Below, one piece after another: positions 9,188 through 18,799 of a stretch of DNA of 64,000 nt. The translations under genes were made by a program, and so were the position numbers. Below the pieces are notes generated by a model that saw only the letters and a list, made by a program, of their open reading frames with translations, did no database searches and was not told the origin of the DNA. Within the stretch, counting starts at the first letter, position 1, and every line of letters begins with the position of its first letter. Source of the DNA: Nitritalea halalkaliphila LW7 (GTDB lineage Bacteria; Bacteroidota; Bacteroidia; Cytophagales; Cyclobacteriaceae); contig NZ_AJYA01000024.1 of assembly GCF_000265075.1 (NCBI RefSeq), positions 82,149-146,148 on the forward strand, written 5' to 3'.

Positions 9188-10394
9188 ATGTCGAATAAAT
9201 ACATTTTCATTAAATTGTTCATTTTTTTTTCCTTTGCATGTGGGCGTAAGGATGCGTTTATGAGCTATCAGAACCTGACTGGAGATGAGGTGCTTATACG
9301 GGTAGAAGAGATCCCTTTTCAGAAAAGATACGTTTTAGATAGTTTACTTGAAGTGCAAAAAGTTGTCCAACTGGAAGGTGGAGCGGATATTTTTATTGGG
9401 AGTTATGATAAAGTGTCACTAGCAGGAGGAAACATCTTTGTTTTAGACAAGACGCTGACCCACTCTCTTTTTGTATTTAATGAAAATGGTGAATTTTTGT
9501 TTAAAATAGCCAGTCTTGGTGAAGGTCCTGAAGAATACCGAGAAATCCGTGATTTTACAGTAAGCTCCGATTCGCAGACACTCGATATTTTAGACTTTGG
9601 AGGGAAGAAAATTTTAACGTATAATAGAAATAATGGAGCATTTATTCAGGCAGTCCCGCTGGATATAAGCACCTATTTTGATACCTTTGAAAAAGTGGAG
9701 GATCACTATATCGCCATGCACGCCAATCACTGTGGCAATTTAAATGGCTGTAACAATATATCCTTTGTAGAGAGTGGTTTTTCAACATTAAAAAGCGCAC
9801 TTCAGATCCACGAGAGATTGAAAAATTATGATTATAAGGGAGCGTTATCGTTTTCACGAAACGGCGATTAAGATTTTTTTTAGTGAGCTCTTTAATGATA
9901 CTATTTATGAAGTGATGATGGAGGATCAAAGACTCCGTGCAAAATTTGCCATAGACTTCGGGAAGTATCAACTTCCGGATGCATTCAAATATTCGAGGCG
10001 TAATTCCAAATTAGATAAGGCCTTAGATTATGCTATTACAAATGGACTGACGCTTGGTCTCCATGACTTCTATTGTTCCGATAGGTTCTTATATTTTAGG
10101 TATGGTATGCCACAGTTAAGAGAGGTTTATATAGATCTAACGACGGATAAGGCCCTTTCATTCGATCGTTCCGTTACGCAAAATTTTTTACTCATAGGCG
10201 ACGTTGTAGCGATGGACCAGGAGCATCTAGTAAAGGTAATGTCTTCAGAGCTGGTAGATAATATGTTAAAAACATATTTTAACACAAGCGATTCTTTGGA
10301 ATTTAGAAGTAAGCATAAAACTTTTTATGAACTGGCTAAGGACGTCCAAACAGGATCAAATGGCCTCATCACTTTCTTAACCTTAACGCTATAA
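9188..10394 (+). CDS. 6-bladed beta-propeller lipoprotein (DUF5128-like), frame break inside
   Basis: Reconstructed length is 401 residues. The start at 9188 gives a lipoprotein signal ending FSFAC (Cys18); an ATG at 9155 lies in a terminator and is rejected. The body has repeated beta-propeller strands, for example GGNIFVLDKTLTHSLFVFN, GEFLFKIASLGEGPEEYRE and LDILDFGGKKILTYN, the hallmark of the Bacteroidota 6-bladed propeller lipoproteins. The frame breaks at the TT at 9868-9869; removing one T gives NGDKIFFSELFNDTIYEV, which continues the fold. AT-rich, unlike flanking genes. Role unknown; such proteins are surface or periplasmic and often sit beside small secreted peptides. Confidence 0.75.
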
Positions 10395-10400
10395 TGTGCT

Positions 10401-10856
10401 ATGCGAATTTCTGTTCTTTTCTTTATTTCGGCACTTTTTCTGATCTCATGTGAGCGTGGGCCGCAAAATGACGAAGCCTACACGTTAAAAATCTACTCTT
10501 GGTTTGCGAGTTATTATGAAAAAATAGACTTTCACGCTTCCACCCATTCAACGGAGGTCTGGTACCTCTATTTTGATGATGCATTAACCTGCGAAACATG
10601 CAAATTAGAGATACTTTCACAAGTTAGGGAGAATCCCGCTGTGCATGTTATTACCAACTTCGAAGAGGAGCAGCGGGTAAATTTATTTAAAAAAGTATAT
10701 AAATTACAGCACAACGTTTATAATGTGCAGTCCAGGTTTGTAGAATTGCCTACACCTTTCTTATTCCGATTAGATGGAACTCGGATGTATGATTTACACG
10801 TCTTGGATGATGATTTTTTACAGCGTAGGTCTATCGCTAAGCTGTTGAAGAGCTAA
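10401..10856 (+). CDS. Small lipoprotein with a CxxC thioredoxin-like core
   Basis: A 151-residue lipoprotein (lipobox LFLISC, Cys17). Residues about 52-68 read VWYLYFDDALTCETCKLE: a hydrophobic strand followed by a CxxC motif (Cys64, Cys67). Further on, LPTPFLFRLDGTRMYD resembles the cis-proline strand and hairpin of thioredoxin folds. I infer an envelope thiol-disulfide protein, possibly acting on the cysteines of the small peptide at 8828-9127. It starts 6 bases after the propeller stop, so the two are probably one transcript. The match to a named family is not certain. Confidence 0.6.
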   Translation: MRISVLFFISALFLISCERGPQNDEAYTLKIYSWFASYYEKIDFHASTHSTEVWYLYFDDALTCETCKLEILSQVRENPAVHVITNFEEEQRVNLFKKVYKLQHNVYNVQSRFVELPTPFLFRLDGTRMYDLHVLDDDFLQRRSIAKLLKS

Positions 10857-10912
10857 TAAAACAGTTCCTCTAAGAAGCTAACCAGGTGGTTCAGGGCCCG
10901 TAAGGCTTTACC

Positions 10913-10929
10913 TTTGCCCGAAGGGCAAA
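10913..10929. other. Short perfect inverted repeat between convergent genes
   Basis: TTTGCCC (10913-10919) and GGGCAAA (10923-10929) flank a 3-base GAA spacer, between the island on the plus strand and ispE on the minus strand. On the minus strand the loop is a C(UUCG)G-type tetraloop, which is very stable. Neither side has a T-tract, so it may be a factor-dependent terminator or simply a stabilising 3' hairpin. Confidence 0.4.
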
Positions 10930-10960
10930 ATTATGGATAAGTTAGGTCTGTAGCCTGCGC

Positions 10961-11772
10961 TTACCACTTCCACGGCAAGGTAAACACCTGATAGTGCCTT
11001 GGCCAGTCCATAGGTGGGGGCCCTTGTTCGAAAATGCCGAACATGGTGGAGCCAGAACCGGACATGGCCGCATACCAGGCACCTGCCGCGTAGAGGGTTT
11101 CTTTTATTTGAGCAAGCTCAGGGTGTAGTTCAAAAATGCCCTGCTCGAAATCGTTTATAAGTTGTTCCTTCCAGCTTTCCGGCTTGGTCAGCACCTCTTG
11201 GAGAACAAAGGCCGGCTTTTTAGGACGTATGCCAGCGTATGCTTCGCGGGTACTGACGTGTACCTGTGGATAGATCAGCACCAGGTGGCCTTCCTGAGTC
11301 GGTAATTGGATGGGGTTTAAAATCTCCCCTCTACCTGTTGCGATTTTAGGCGTGTTCTGAATGAAAAAGGGCAGTCGCTTCCTAATTTAGCGGCATATTC
11401 TTCTAACAGCCAGTCCTCGAGGTGTAAGTTGAACAGCTTACTCATTAGCGTAAGTGCAAAGGCTGCGTCTGCAGATCCACCTCCAAGTCCCGCGCCCATA
11501 GGGATTTTTTTTAGCAGGTGGATTTCTGCCTCGGGAAGGGAGGGGAAGTCTTTTTTAAGTAAACGGTATGCTTTTAGGATTAAGTTATCCTTTTCATTTC
11601 CCGGAATGGGGATGCCATGGGCAAAAAAGCGCTGCTGCTTGCTTTCGACGATTTCCAGTGCATCATGCAGGGCGATGGGTACCATGCAGGTTTCGATTTC
11701 ATGATAGCCATCTGAGCGTTTTGCTGTAATGGAAAGGCCAAGATTGATTTTTGCGTTGGGAAAGGCAAGCAT
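10961..11772 (-). CDS. ispE: 4-diphosphocytidyl-2-C-methyl-D-erythritol kinase, frame break inside
   Basis: GHMP-family kinase of the non-mevalonate isoprenoid pathway; it phosphorylates CDP-methylerythritol with ATP. Motifs: AFPNAKINLGL at the start, the ATP-binding loop PMGAGLGGGSADAA, KLGSDCPF, and the C-terminal MSGSGSTMFG. The gene is split by loss of one A in the run 11364-11368 (plus strand); adding it back gives CPFFIQNTPKIATGRGEIL and a full 270-residue enzyme. As an essential single-copy gene it is most likely intact in the organism, with the break a sequence error. No operon partner is visible. Confidence 0.92.
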
Positions 11773-12112
11773 CTTTTTTTCGGGTAAAGATAGGGAAAAA
11801 GGGCGTGGTCTGCTTGAAAATGTATTTTATGTGCGTAGGAAGCGGTTTTTTGTTCGTGAACGACATTCGAGGAAAAGGGCGAGTGCGTTAACGAAAATTC
11901 GATAAACTTTATTTTATATTTCCAAAACTGTAATGGTATCCATATTTTTTTTAGCAACTATACAATCGAAACATTGTTTGGTTCTGCTGGGGTTTTTTTA
12001 GGGGATTCAAGAATAAAGTCTTAAAAAAATTATCGATAGTGAATATTATTTTGCAAAAGTGCTTTTTGGCAGCACTAAAAAATTATTAAAAAGGTAAAAA
12101 ATGAAATAAATG
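11773..12112. other. AT-rich intergenic region between divergent ispE and the ilv operon
   Basis: About 340 bases with no convincing reading frame, RNA gene or repeat. It must contain the ispE promoter on the minus strand; a TATCTTTA box (-7-like) is present just upstream of ispE but I find no well-spaced -33 box. The remainder, about 11880-12112, is very AT-rich and leads into the ilv promoter. Confidence 0.6.
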
Positions 12113-12145
12113 TTTGTGAAATCTCGAATTAACCCCTTATGTTTG
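12113..12145 (+). promoter_or_regulatory. Promoter of the ilv-leu operon
   Basis: TTTG (12113-12116), 21 bases, then TATGTTTG (12138-12145): an exact match to the Bacteroidota -33/-7 consensus TTTG...TAnnTTTG. Transcription would begin near 12150, about 22 bases before the leader peptide start codon, giving an attenuated RNA of roughly 145 bases. Confidence 0.75.
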
Positions 12146-12171
12146 TATCACCATTACAACAGAAACAACAC

Positions 12172-12231
12172 ATGTACCACGTAATCAGCGTCCTCTTTAT
12201 TCTTCTACTGCTCATTAGTAAAATGAACTGA
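12172..12231 (+). CDS. Leader peptide of the ilv-leu operon
   Basis: A 19-codon frame, MYHVISVLFILLLLISKMN, ending in TGA at 12229-12231. Ten of its 19 residues are Leu, Ile or Val, with four Leu codons in a row, exactly the end products of the operon that follows. The stop codon overlaps the first arm of an antiterminator (12230-12237), so a ribosome finishing the peptide masks that arm. Starved ribosomes would stall at the Val/Leu/Ile codons and leave it free. It is too short for ordinary gene finding. The assignment rests on composition, position after a promoter, and the RNA structures. Confidence 0.8.
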   Translation: MYHVISVLFILLLLISKMN

Positions 12232-12294
12232 GGCACTGTTTTACCTATCTAACAACTATAATCGGGAAGTGCCTCCTACACAGGCACTTTTTTT
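12218..12294 (+). promoter_or_regulatory. Transcription attenuator (alternative hairpins) of the ilv-leu operon
   Basis: Three competing pairings are visible. (a) GTAAAA (12218-12223) with TTTTAC (12239-12244), a possible pause hairpin. (b) Antiterminator: GAGGCACT (12230-12237) with AGTGCCTC (12268-12275). (c) Terminator: AAGTGCCT (12267-12274) with AGGCACTT (12282-12289). The 3' arm of (b) is the 5' arm of (c), so they exclude each other. With full translation of the leader the first arm of (b) is covered and the terminator forms; when a ribosome stalls on Leu/Ile/Val codons, (b) forms and transcription proceeds into ilvD. Confidence 0.8.
12267..12294 (+). terminator. Attenuator terminator hairpin
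   Basis: AAGTGCCT and AGGCACTT make a perfect 8-bp stem with a 7-base loop, followed by an uninterrupted run of seven T (12288-12294, the first two also in the stem). It lies 28 bases before the ilvD start, in the leader and not at a gene end, as an attenuator should. Confidence 0.85.
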
Positions 12295-12322
12295 ATACCG
12301 ATTACAGCAGGCAAAGTAGCAC

Positions 12323-14005
12323 ATGAACGACATGAAACGACATAGTTGGGAGATCAGTCAGAATCCCGAGCATCCAGCAGGCAAGGCCATGTTATATGCC
12401 ACTGGCATGAGTGATAAGCAGATGAACCAGCCCTTCGTGGGTGTCGGAAGCTGCGGTTATGAGAGTAATCCCTGTAACATGCATCTAAATGACCTGGCAG
12501 CCTCCATCCGTGAAGCGACACGGAAAGAAGGGTTGACAGGTCTTGTTTTTAATACCATCGGTATCTCTGATGGAACCTCTATGGGGACCTTAGGGATGCG
12601 GTACTCCTTGGTTTCGCGAGAGATAATCGCCGATTCGGTGGAGTCTTTTATTTGTGGACATTCTTTCGACGCTTCCATCACGGTGGCGGGATGTGATAAA
12701 AACATGCCAGGTGCTATTATGGGCATGCTCCGTACAGATCGTCCCGGTATCATGGTGTATGGGGGTACCATCGCCTCGGGACTCTATAAGGGAGAGAAAT
12801 TAAATATAGTTTCTGCTTTTGAGGCCTTCGGCAAGCGCCTAAAGGGTGAGATTTCAGAGGAGGACTACGATGGCGTCATCCGAAACGCCTGCCCCGGCGC
12901 AGGAGCGTGTGGCGGCATGTACACGGCGAATACGATGAGTTCTGCGGCGGAAGCTATGGGCATGTCCCTGCCCTATAGCAGTACGAATCCAGCGATGTCC
13001 CCAGAGAAACAAGCGGAGTGTGCCGAAGCTGCCGCCGCTATCAAGCGCCTGATTGCTGCCGACATTCGTCCCTCGCACATCGTCACCCGAAAGAGTTTGG
13101 AAAACGCCGTTCGTGTGGTCGTACTTTTGGGCGGTAGCACAAATGCGGTGCTCCACCTTCTCGCCATCGCACGTACCGCTGGAGTGCCCTTTACCCTGGA
13201 AGATTTTCGACGGATCAACGAGGAAACCCCTGTCATCGGCGATTTCAAGCCAAGCGGACAATTTTTGATGGAAGATCTTCATGAGCAGGGTGGCCTGCCC
13301 GCTTTTATGCGCTATCTATTGGATAAGGGCCTTCTCCATGGAGACTGTCTGACGGTAACGGGTAAAACCGTAGCGGAAAATTTAGCGGCGATCAGTCCGA
13401 TTATCCCTTCTACGGTGAATGCCATTCGCCCTTTAGAGCAGCCCCTTAAGCCGACTGGTCACCTCTGTATTTTAAAGGGGAATTTGGCCCCAGAGGGGGC
13501 TGTCGCCAAAATATCCGGTAAGGAGGGCAAAGCCTTCCAAGGGCCAGCTAAGGTGTATGACTCCGAGGCGGAGGCAAATGCAGCCATTCGAGACAAGCAG
13601 GTACAGGCGGGCGATGTCGTGGTCATTCGCTATGTAGGTCCCAAGGGAGGCCCCGGAATGCCGGAGATGTTAAAACCCACAAGTATGATCATCGGAGCAG
13701 GCTTGGGTTCAGAGGTGGCCTTGATTACGGATGGCCGCTTTTCGGGAGGTACCCACGGTTTTGTGGTGGGGCATGTGACACCAGAAGCCTATCTGGGAGG
13801 ACCCATCGGGCTGCTGCAGGATGGCGATCTGATCACGATCGCTTCGGATGGGCTTACGCTCTCAGTCGATCTAAGTGAGGAGGAGCTGGCGCAAAGGAAA
13901 AAGACTTGGACACCTCGACAGCCGAAGGGCTTACAGGGAACACTTAAAAAATACAATCGATTAGTTGCCACGGCCTCTGAAGGCTGTGTGACAGATCAAG
14001 ACTAA
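12323..14005 (+). CDS. ilvD: Dihydroxy-acid dehydratase
   Basis: A 560-residue Fe-S dehydratase that makes 2-ketoisovalerate and 2-keto-3-methylvalerate in valine and isoleucine synthesis. Cluster cysteines sit in [20 protein letters not shown] and the [18 protein letters not shown] segment. The C-terminal half has [13 protein letters not shown] and [18 protein letters not shown], all family signatures. ATG at 12323 or 12332 could start it; both are in frame and I keep the first. It is the first structural gene after the attenuator and is followed 18 bases later by ilvB. Confidence 0.97.
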   Translation: MNDMKRHSWEISQNPEHPAGKAMLYATGMSDKQMNQPFVGVGSCGYESNPCNMHLNDLAASIREATRKEGLTGLVFNTIGISDGTSMGTLGMRYSLVSREIIADSVESFICGHSFDASITVAGCDKNMPGAIMGMLRTDRPGIMVYGGTIASGLYKGEKLNIVSAFEAFGKRLKGEISEEDYDGVIRNACPGAGACGGMYTANTMSSAAEAMGMSLPYSSTNPAMSPEKQAECAEAAAAIKRLIAADIRPSHIVTRKSLENAVRVVVLLGGSTNAVLHLLAIARTAGVPFTLEDFRRINEETPVIGDFKPSGQFLMEDLHEQGGLPAFMRYLLDKGLLHGDCLTVTGKTVAENLAAISPIIPSTVNAIRPLEQPLKPTGHLCILKGNLAPEGAVAKISGKEGKAFQGPAKVYDSEAEANAAIRDKQVQAGDVVVIRYVGPKGGPGMPEMLKPTSMIIGAGLGSEVALITDGRFSGGTHGFVVGHVTPEAYLGGPIGLLQDGDLITIASDGLTLSVDLSEEELAQRKKTWTPRQPKGLQGTLKKYNRLVATASEGCVTDQD

Positions 14006-14023
14006 TCTTTAACCACTAATTTT

Positions 14024-15705
14024 ATGATCAGAGGAGCAGATATCATCGTTCAGTCGCTGATAGCCGAGCAGGTGGAATACATCTTCGGCTATCCCGGGGG
14101 GGCCATCATGCCCGTTTATGATGCCTTATACGACTATCATGAGCGCATCAAGCATGTGCTTACGCGGCATGAGCAGGGAGCTATTCATGCGGCACAGGGC
14201 TATGCGCGCGTTTCAGGTAAAGTGGGTGTAGCGCTGGCTACTTCCGGGCCTGGTGCGACGAATTTGATCACAGGGCTGGCTGACGCCTTAATCGACAGTA
14301 CACCTTTAGTCTGTATCACAGGACAGGTGGCGGCTCACCTGCTCGGTTCGGATGCTTTCCAAGAAACAGATGTGGTGGGAATTTCCATGCCGGGCACGAA
14401 ATGGAACTATCAGGTGCGCCACGCGGCAGATATCGCACCAGCGATCGCGAAGGGCTTCCACATCGCGCGAAGCGGCAGGCCTGGTCCAGTGCTTATCGAC
14501 ATCACGAAAAATGCACAAATCGAGCTGGCAGAAATGCAGTACACGCCCTGCACCTACATTCGGAGTTACCGACCTTATGTGCCGATTAGTGCGGAGCGGG
14601 TGGCAGAAGCAGCGGCCTTAATCGATGCAGCAGAGCGTCCTTACCTGTTATTTGGCCAAGGGTGTCTATCGGTGAGGCAGATGAAGAGTTGAGGGCATTT
14701 GTAGAAAAAACTGGCATACCTTCCGCGGCTACCTTACTGGGAACGGGCTCTTTATCCGAAGATCATCCCTGCTATGTAGGAAAATTAGGCATGCATGGCA
14801 ACTATGCGCCGAACTTGCTTACCAACAAGTGCGATGTTTTAATCGCTGTGGGGATGCGTTTCGATGACCGGGTGACAGGCGATTTAAAGCGGTACGCACG
14901 ACAGGCGAAGGTAATTCATTTAGAGCTAGACCCCGCCGAAATAGATAAAAATGTAAAAACCACTGTAGCCATTCAGGGGGATTGTAAGTTGAGCTTAGCG
15001 GCTCTGACGGAGGCCGTGAAGCCTAACGCGCATCCGGAGTGGCTGGCGGAGTTTCGCGCCTTGGAGGCGCAAGAATATGAGCAAGTCGTCTGCGGGGATT
15101 TGAAGCCCTGCAAGCCAGGCCTGACTATGGGTGAGGTGATGCACCATATTAATGCCTTTAAGACAGATGATGCTGTGCTGGTTACGGATGTGGGGCAGCA
15201 TCAGATGATCGCCTGGAGGTATTTTAAATTCCAGCAGGGAAGAACGAATATCACTTCTGGCGGCTTGGGCACGATGGGATTTGGCTTGCCAGCCGCCTTA
15301 GGTGCGCAGCTACACGATTACAAGCGGCAGGTGATCTGCGTGATGGGAGACGGTGGCATCCAGATGACGATTCAGGAGCTGGGAACGATTATGCAGACCA
15401 AGGCTCCTGTGAAGATGGTGCTTTTAAACAACAATTACCTCGGTATGGTGCGGCAGTGGCAGCAGCTGTTTTTTGACAAGCGGTATTCTTTTACCGAGCT
15501 AGAAAATCCAGATTTTATAAAGATCGTGGAAGCCTACAACATTAAGGCCCGCAAGGTGACGACGCGGGAGGGACTGCGAGAAGCGGTGGCAGAGATGCTT
15601 TTCGAGGAAGGACCTTCCTTTTTAGAAGTCGTGGTAGAAAAAGAGGACAATGTCTTCCCGATGATTGCTACTGGATGTGCTGTGGATGAAGTTCGCTTGG
15701 CCTAA
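14024..15705 (+). CDS. ilvB: Acetolactate synthase large subunit, frame break inside
   Basis: Thiamine-diphosphate enzyme (reconstructed 560 residues) that condenses pyruvate with pyruvate or 2-ketobutyrate. Motifs: GYPGGAIMPVYDALYD and the catalytic glutamate in TRHEQGAIHAAQGYAR, GMRFDDRVTG in the middle domain, and the ThDP-Mg site with GDGGIQMTIQELGT...NNNYLGMVRQWQ. The frame breaks at GGG 14660-14662; one more G gives FGQGVSIGEADEELRAF, which rejoins the two parts. The two overlapping pieces should be read as one gene. ilvN follows 10 bases on and encodes its regulatory subunit. Confidence 0.95.
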
Positions 15706-15715
15706 ACTAACCCGT

Positions 15716-16213
15716 ATGAAACGTTATACTATTTCTGTTTTTACAGAGAATTTTATCGGAATCTTAAACCGCATCACCATTATTTTCACCCGGAGGGGGA
15801 TTAATATCGATGCACTTACAGCCTCCGAAAGCCGGCAGGACGGCATACATAAGATCACCATAGAGGTGACGACCACGGAGGAGAAGATCGTCCACCTTAC
15901 CAAGCAGATCGAGAAAATCATCGACGTGGTAAAGGCTTTTTACTACCTAGATGAGGAAGTGGTGTATCAGGAAATCGCTTTGTATAAAATTCCCACCCGC
16001 TGTCTGGATGCGGGCTTAGAAAGTGTGATTCGGCAGTTTAATGCCCACATCATTGCGGCGGAGCCGGAATTTGTCGTCTTGGAATTTACAGGCCATAAAG
16101 AAGAAACGCAGCAGCTGCTAGAGCTGCTGAAAGCGTATGAAATTTTAGAGTTTGCCCGCTCCGGGCGTGTGGCTGTGGCCAAGCCGATGGAGACTATCAA
16201 TGCTTATTTATAA
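15716..16213 (+). CDS. ilvN: Acetolactate synthase small (regulatory) subunit
   Basis: A 165-residue protein starting MKRYTISVFTENFIG at 15716; an open stretch upstream overlaps ilvB and lacks homology. The N-terminal ACT domain (about 3-75) carries ENFIGILNRITIIFTRRGINIDALT, the valine-binding type. The C-terminal half (about 80-165) is the usual ALS_ss_C domain. It binds the IlvB catalytic subunit and brings valine feedback inhibition, so the operon has both RNA-level and enzyme-level control. Confidence 0.95.
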   Translation: MKRYTISVFTENFIGILNRITIIFTRRGINIDALTASESRQDGIHKITIEVTTTEEKIVHLTKQIEKIIDVVKAFYYLDEEVVYQEIALYKIPTRCLDAGLESVIRQFNAHIIAAEPEFVVLEFTGHKEETQQLLELLKAYEILEFARSGRVAVAKPMETINAYL

Positions 16214-16239
16214 CATCAAACCATAAAACCTAATTACTT

Positions 16240-17286
16240 ATGAAATTAACGTTCGGATCAGTAGAAGAGAACGTGGTAACACGTGAAGAATTTCCTTTAG
16301 CACAAGCCCAGGAGGTATTAAAAGATGAGGTCATCGCTGTTTTAGGCTATGGCGTTCAGGGACCTGGGCAGGCGCTCAATCTGAAAGACAATGGCTTTAA
16401 CGTCATCGTGGGGCAGCGGAAGGATTCCAAAACGTGGGACAAGGCCGTAGCCGATGGCTGGGTGCCGGGAGAGACGCTTTTCGAGCTGGAGGAAGCCTGT
16501 GAGAAGGGTACGATTTTACAGTTTTTGCTCTCCGATGCCGGGCAGATAGCCCTTTGGCCAACGGTAAAAAAGCATCTTAGCCCAGGGAAAGCGCTTTATT
16601 TTTCGCATGGTTTCGGTGTGACTTATAAGGAGAAAACAGGCATCATTCCGCCAGCAGATGTGGACGTGATTTTAGTGGCGCCGAAGGGTTCAGGCACTTC
16701 CTTAAGAAGGATGTTTGTGGAGGGCCGCGGGCTTAATTCTTCATTCGCGATTTATCAGGACGCTACAGGGCGTGCGCGTGAGCGTGTGATCGCCCTTGGA
16801 ATCGGTGTGGGTTCGGGCTACCTGTTCGAAACAGATTTTTATAAGGAGGTGACTTCCGACCTTACAGGGGAGCGCGGAACGCTGATGGGGGCCATTCAGG
16901 GTATCTTCGCTGCACAGTATGAGGTGCTTCGCGCGAATGGGCACAGTCCTTCTGAGGCCTTTAATGAGACGGTAGAGGAGCTGACGCAAAGCCTAATGCC
17001 GCTGGTGGCAGAAAATGGAATGGACTGGATGTATGCCAACTGCTCCACCACCGCACAGCGAGGTGCCTTAGACTGGTGGAAGCCTTTCCGTGATGCCACT
17101 AAGCCTGTTTTTGAATCGCTCTATGAAAGCGTAAAAACCGGCCAAGAGGCGCAGAAGTCGATTGATTCCAATAGTAAATCGGATTATCGTGCGAAGCTAG
17201 AGGAGGAATTAAAGGAATTAAGAGAATCTGAGATGTGGCAGGCGGGAGCTACCGTCCGTCAGTTAAGACCTGAAAATAACGGATGA
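16240..17286 (+). CDS. ilvC: Ketol-acid reductoisomerase
   Basis: A 348-residue enzyme that isomerises and reduces acetolactate and acetohydroxybutyrate with NAD(P)H. The N-terminal Rossmann domain has VLGYGVQGPGQALNLKDNG and the cofactor-choice loop GQRKDSKTWDKA. The C-terminal helical domain has the metal-binding ETDFYKEVTSDLTGERGTL. The stop overlaps the leuA start at ATGA (17283-17286). The reading frame is intact. Confidence 0.97.
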   Translation: MKLTFGSVEENVVTREEFPLAQAQEVLKDEVIAVLGYGVQGPGQALNLKDNGFNVIVGQRKDSKTWDKAVADGWVPGETLFELEEACEKGTILQFLLSDAGQIALWPTVKKHLSPGKALYFSHGFGVTYKEKTGIIPPADVDVILVAPKGSGTSLRRMFVEGRGLNSSFAIYQDATGRARERVIALGIGVGSGYLFETDFYKEVTSDLTGERGTLMGAIQGIFAAQYEVLRANGHSPSEAFNETVEELTQSLMPLVAENGMDWMYANCSTTAQRGALDWWKPFRDATKPVFESLYESVKTGQEAQKSIDSNSKSDYRAKLEEELKELRESEMWQAGATVRQLRPENNG

Positions 17287-18798
17287 TGAGTGATAAGCTA
17301 TGGATTTTCGATACGACCTGCGTGATGGGGAGCAAGTGCCCGGTTGTCAGCTGCATACAGAGGAAAAAATCGTGGTGGCACGCGCGCTCGAAGCGCTGGG
17401 AGTGGACATTATAGAAGCGGGCTTTCCGATTTCCAGCCCGGGAGATTTTAATTCGGTCGTCGCGATTTCGAAGGCCGTAAGCGAACCGATTATTTGTGCA
17501 CTCTCCCGGGCTGTAGAGAAGGACATAGAGGTCGCAGCGGAGGCCCTTCGCTACGCGAAAAAGGGGAGAATACATACGGGAATCGGGGTTTCTCCCTATC
17601 ACATTCAGTATAAGCTACGCTCCACTCCGGAGGCCATCATCGAGCGGGCCGTGCAGGCAGTGAAGTTTGCGAAGCGCTTCGTGGAAGATGTGGAATTTTA
17701 TGCTGAGGATGCAGGCCGTGCGGACAAGGAGTTTCTCGCGCGGATCGTAGAGCAAGCCATCAAGGCCGGCGCCACTGTAGTGAATATTCCCGATACGACG
17801 GGCTACTGCCTGCCTGAACAGTATGGTGCCATCATCCGACATTTAAAAAATGAGGTGCCGAATATCGATAAGGCCATCATCGCTACCCACTGCCATAATG
17901 ACTTAGGCATGGCCACGGCCAATACCATTTCAGGGGTGCAGCAGGGTGCACGACAGGTGGAAGTAACGATTAATGGAATCGGTGAGCGGGCTGGAAACAC
18001 GTCTATGGAAGAGGTGGTGATGGCCATACAGTGTCACCATGCGATTCCTGTCAAAACCGACATTCATACCCCTAAGATTTACGAGACGAGCAGGCTGGTG
18101 TCCAAGTTGATGAACATGCCCGTTCAGCCAAATAAGGCCATCGTGGGAAGAAATGCCTTTGCGCATAGCTCCGGCATTCACCAGGATGGAGTGCTGAAGC
18201 ATCGAGAAAACTACGAAATCATCGATCCGCAGTCCGTTGGCGTACATGAATCTTCCATCGTGCTTACTGCCAGAAGTGGTCGGGCGGCGCTGAAGCATCA
18301 TTTGGATGCCCTGGGGGTGCACTTAGAGGGAGAGGAGCTGCGTCTGGTGTATGAGGACTTTCTTTTGCTAGCGGATAAAAAGCGCGACATCGGCCCTAAG
18401 GACTGATGGGCCTAGTGGGCAAGTACATGGATGAGTCGCACCTGATCACCCTTGAGCAATTAACCTACAGCTCGAATGGACATATTCAAGCTACAGTCTC
18501 CCTGCGCGTGGGCGAAGCCTTACAGCATGCCAGCGCCACAGGGAATGGGCCTGTAGATGCGGCGCTGAAAGCGATAGAATCTATCGTGCAGCCCCAAATC
18601 ATTTTGGAAGAATTCCTGATCCAGGCCATTACGGCCGGCAGTGATGACCAGGCGAAAGTACACATGCGGCTGATGAAGGGCAAGGTTCCTTTCTATGGCT
18701 TTGCTTCGGATACGGATATCGTCCGTGCATCTGCGCAGGCTTTCGTGGATGCGTTAAATAAAATACCTGTTAAAGAAAAGGCTTTGGCCACGAAGTAA
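17283..18798 (+). CDS. leuA: 2-isopropylmalate synthase, two frame breaks
   Basis: First committed step of leucine synthesis (2-ketoisovalerate plus acetyl-CoA). Reconstructed length about 505 residues. The start ATG at 17283 overlaps the ilvC stop. The first break is at CC 17317-17318: one more C gives [19 protein letters not shown], the conserved active-site start. The second is at C 18403: one more C gives [18 protein letters not shown] and joins the catalytic TIM barrel (metal ligands in [13 protein letters not shown]) to the C-terminal leucine-sensing domain. The second break looks like an overlapping stop/start (TGATG), but family members are one chain. leuC follows directly. Confidence 0.93.
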
Positions 18799-18799
18799 T

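Noticed and set aside
18404..18408. TGATG overlap splitting leuA into a catalytic and a regulatory gene.
   Set aside because: Translationally coupled split genes look like this, but LeuA proteins are one chain, the same gene has a second single-base break at 17317, and adding one C joins the halves with conserved sequence.
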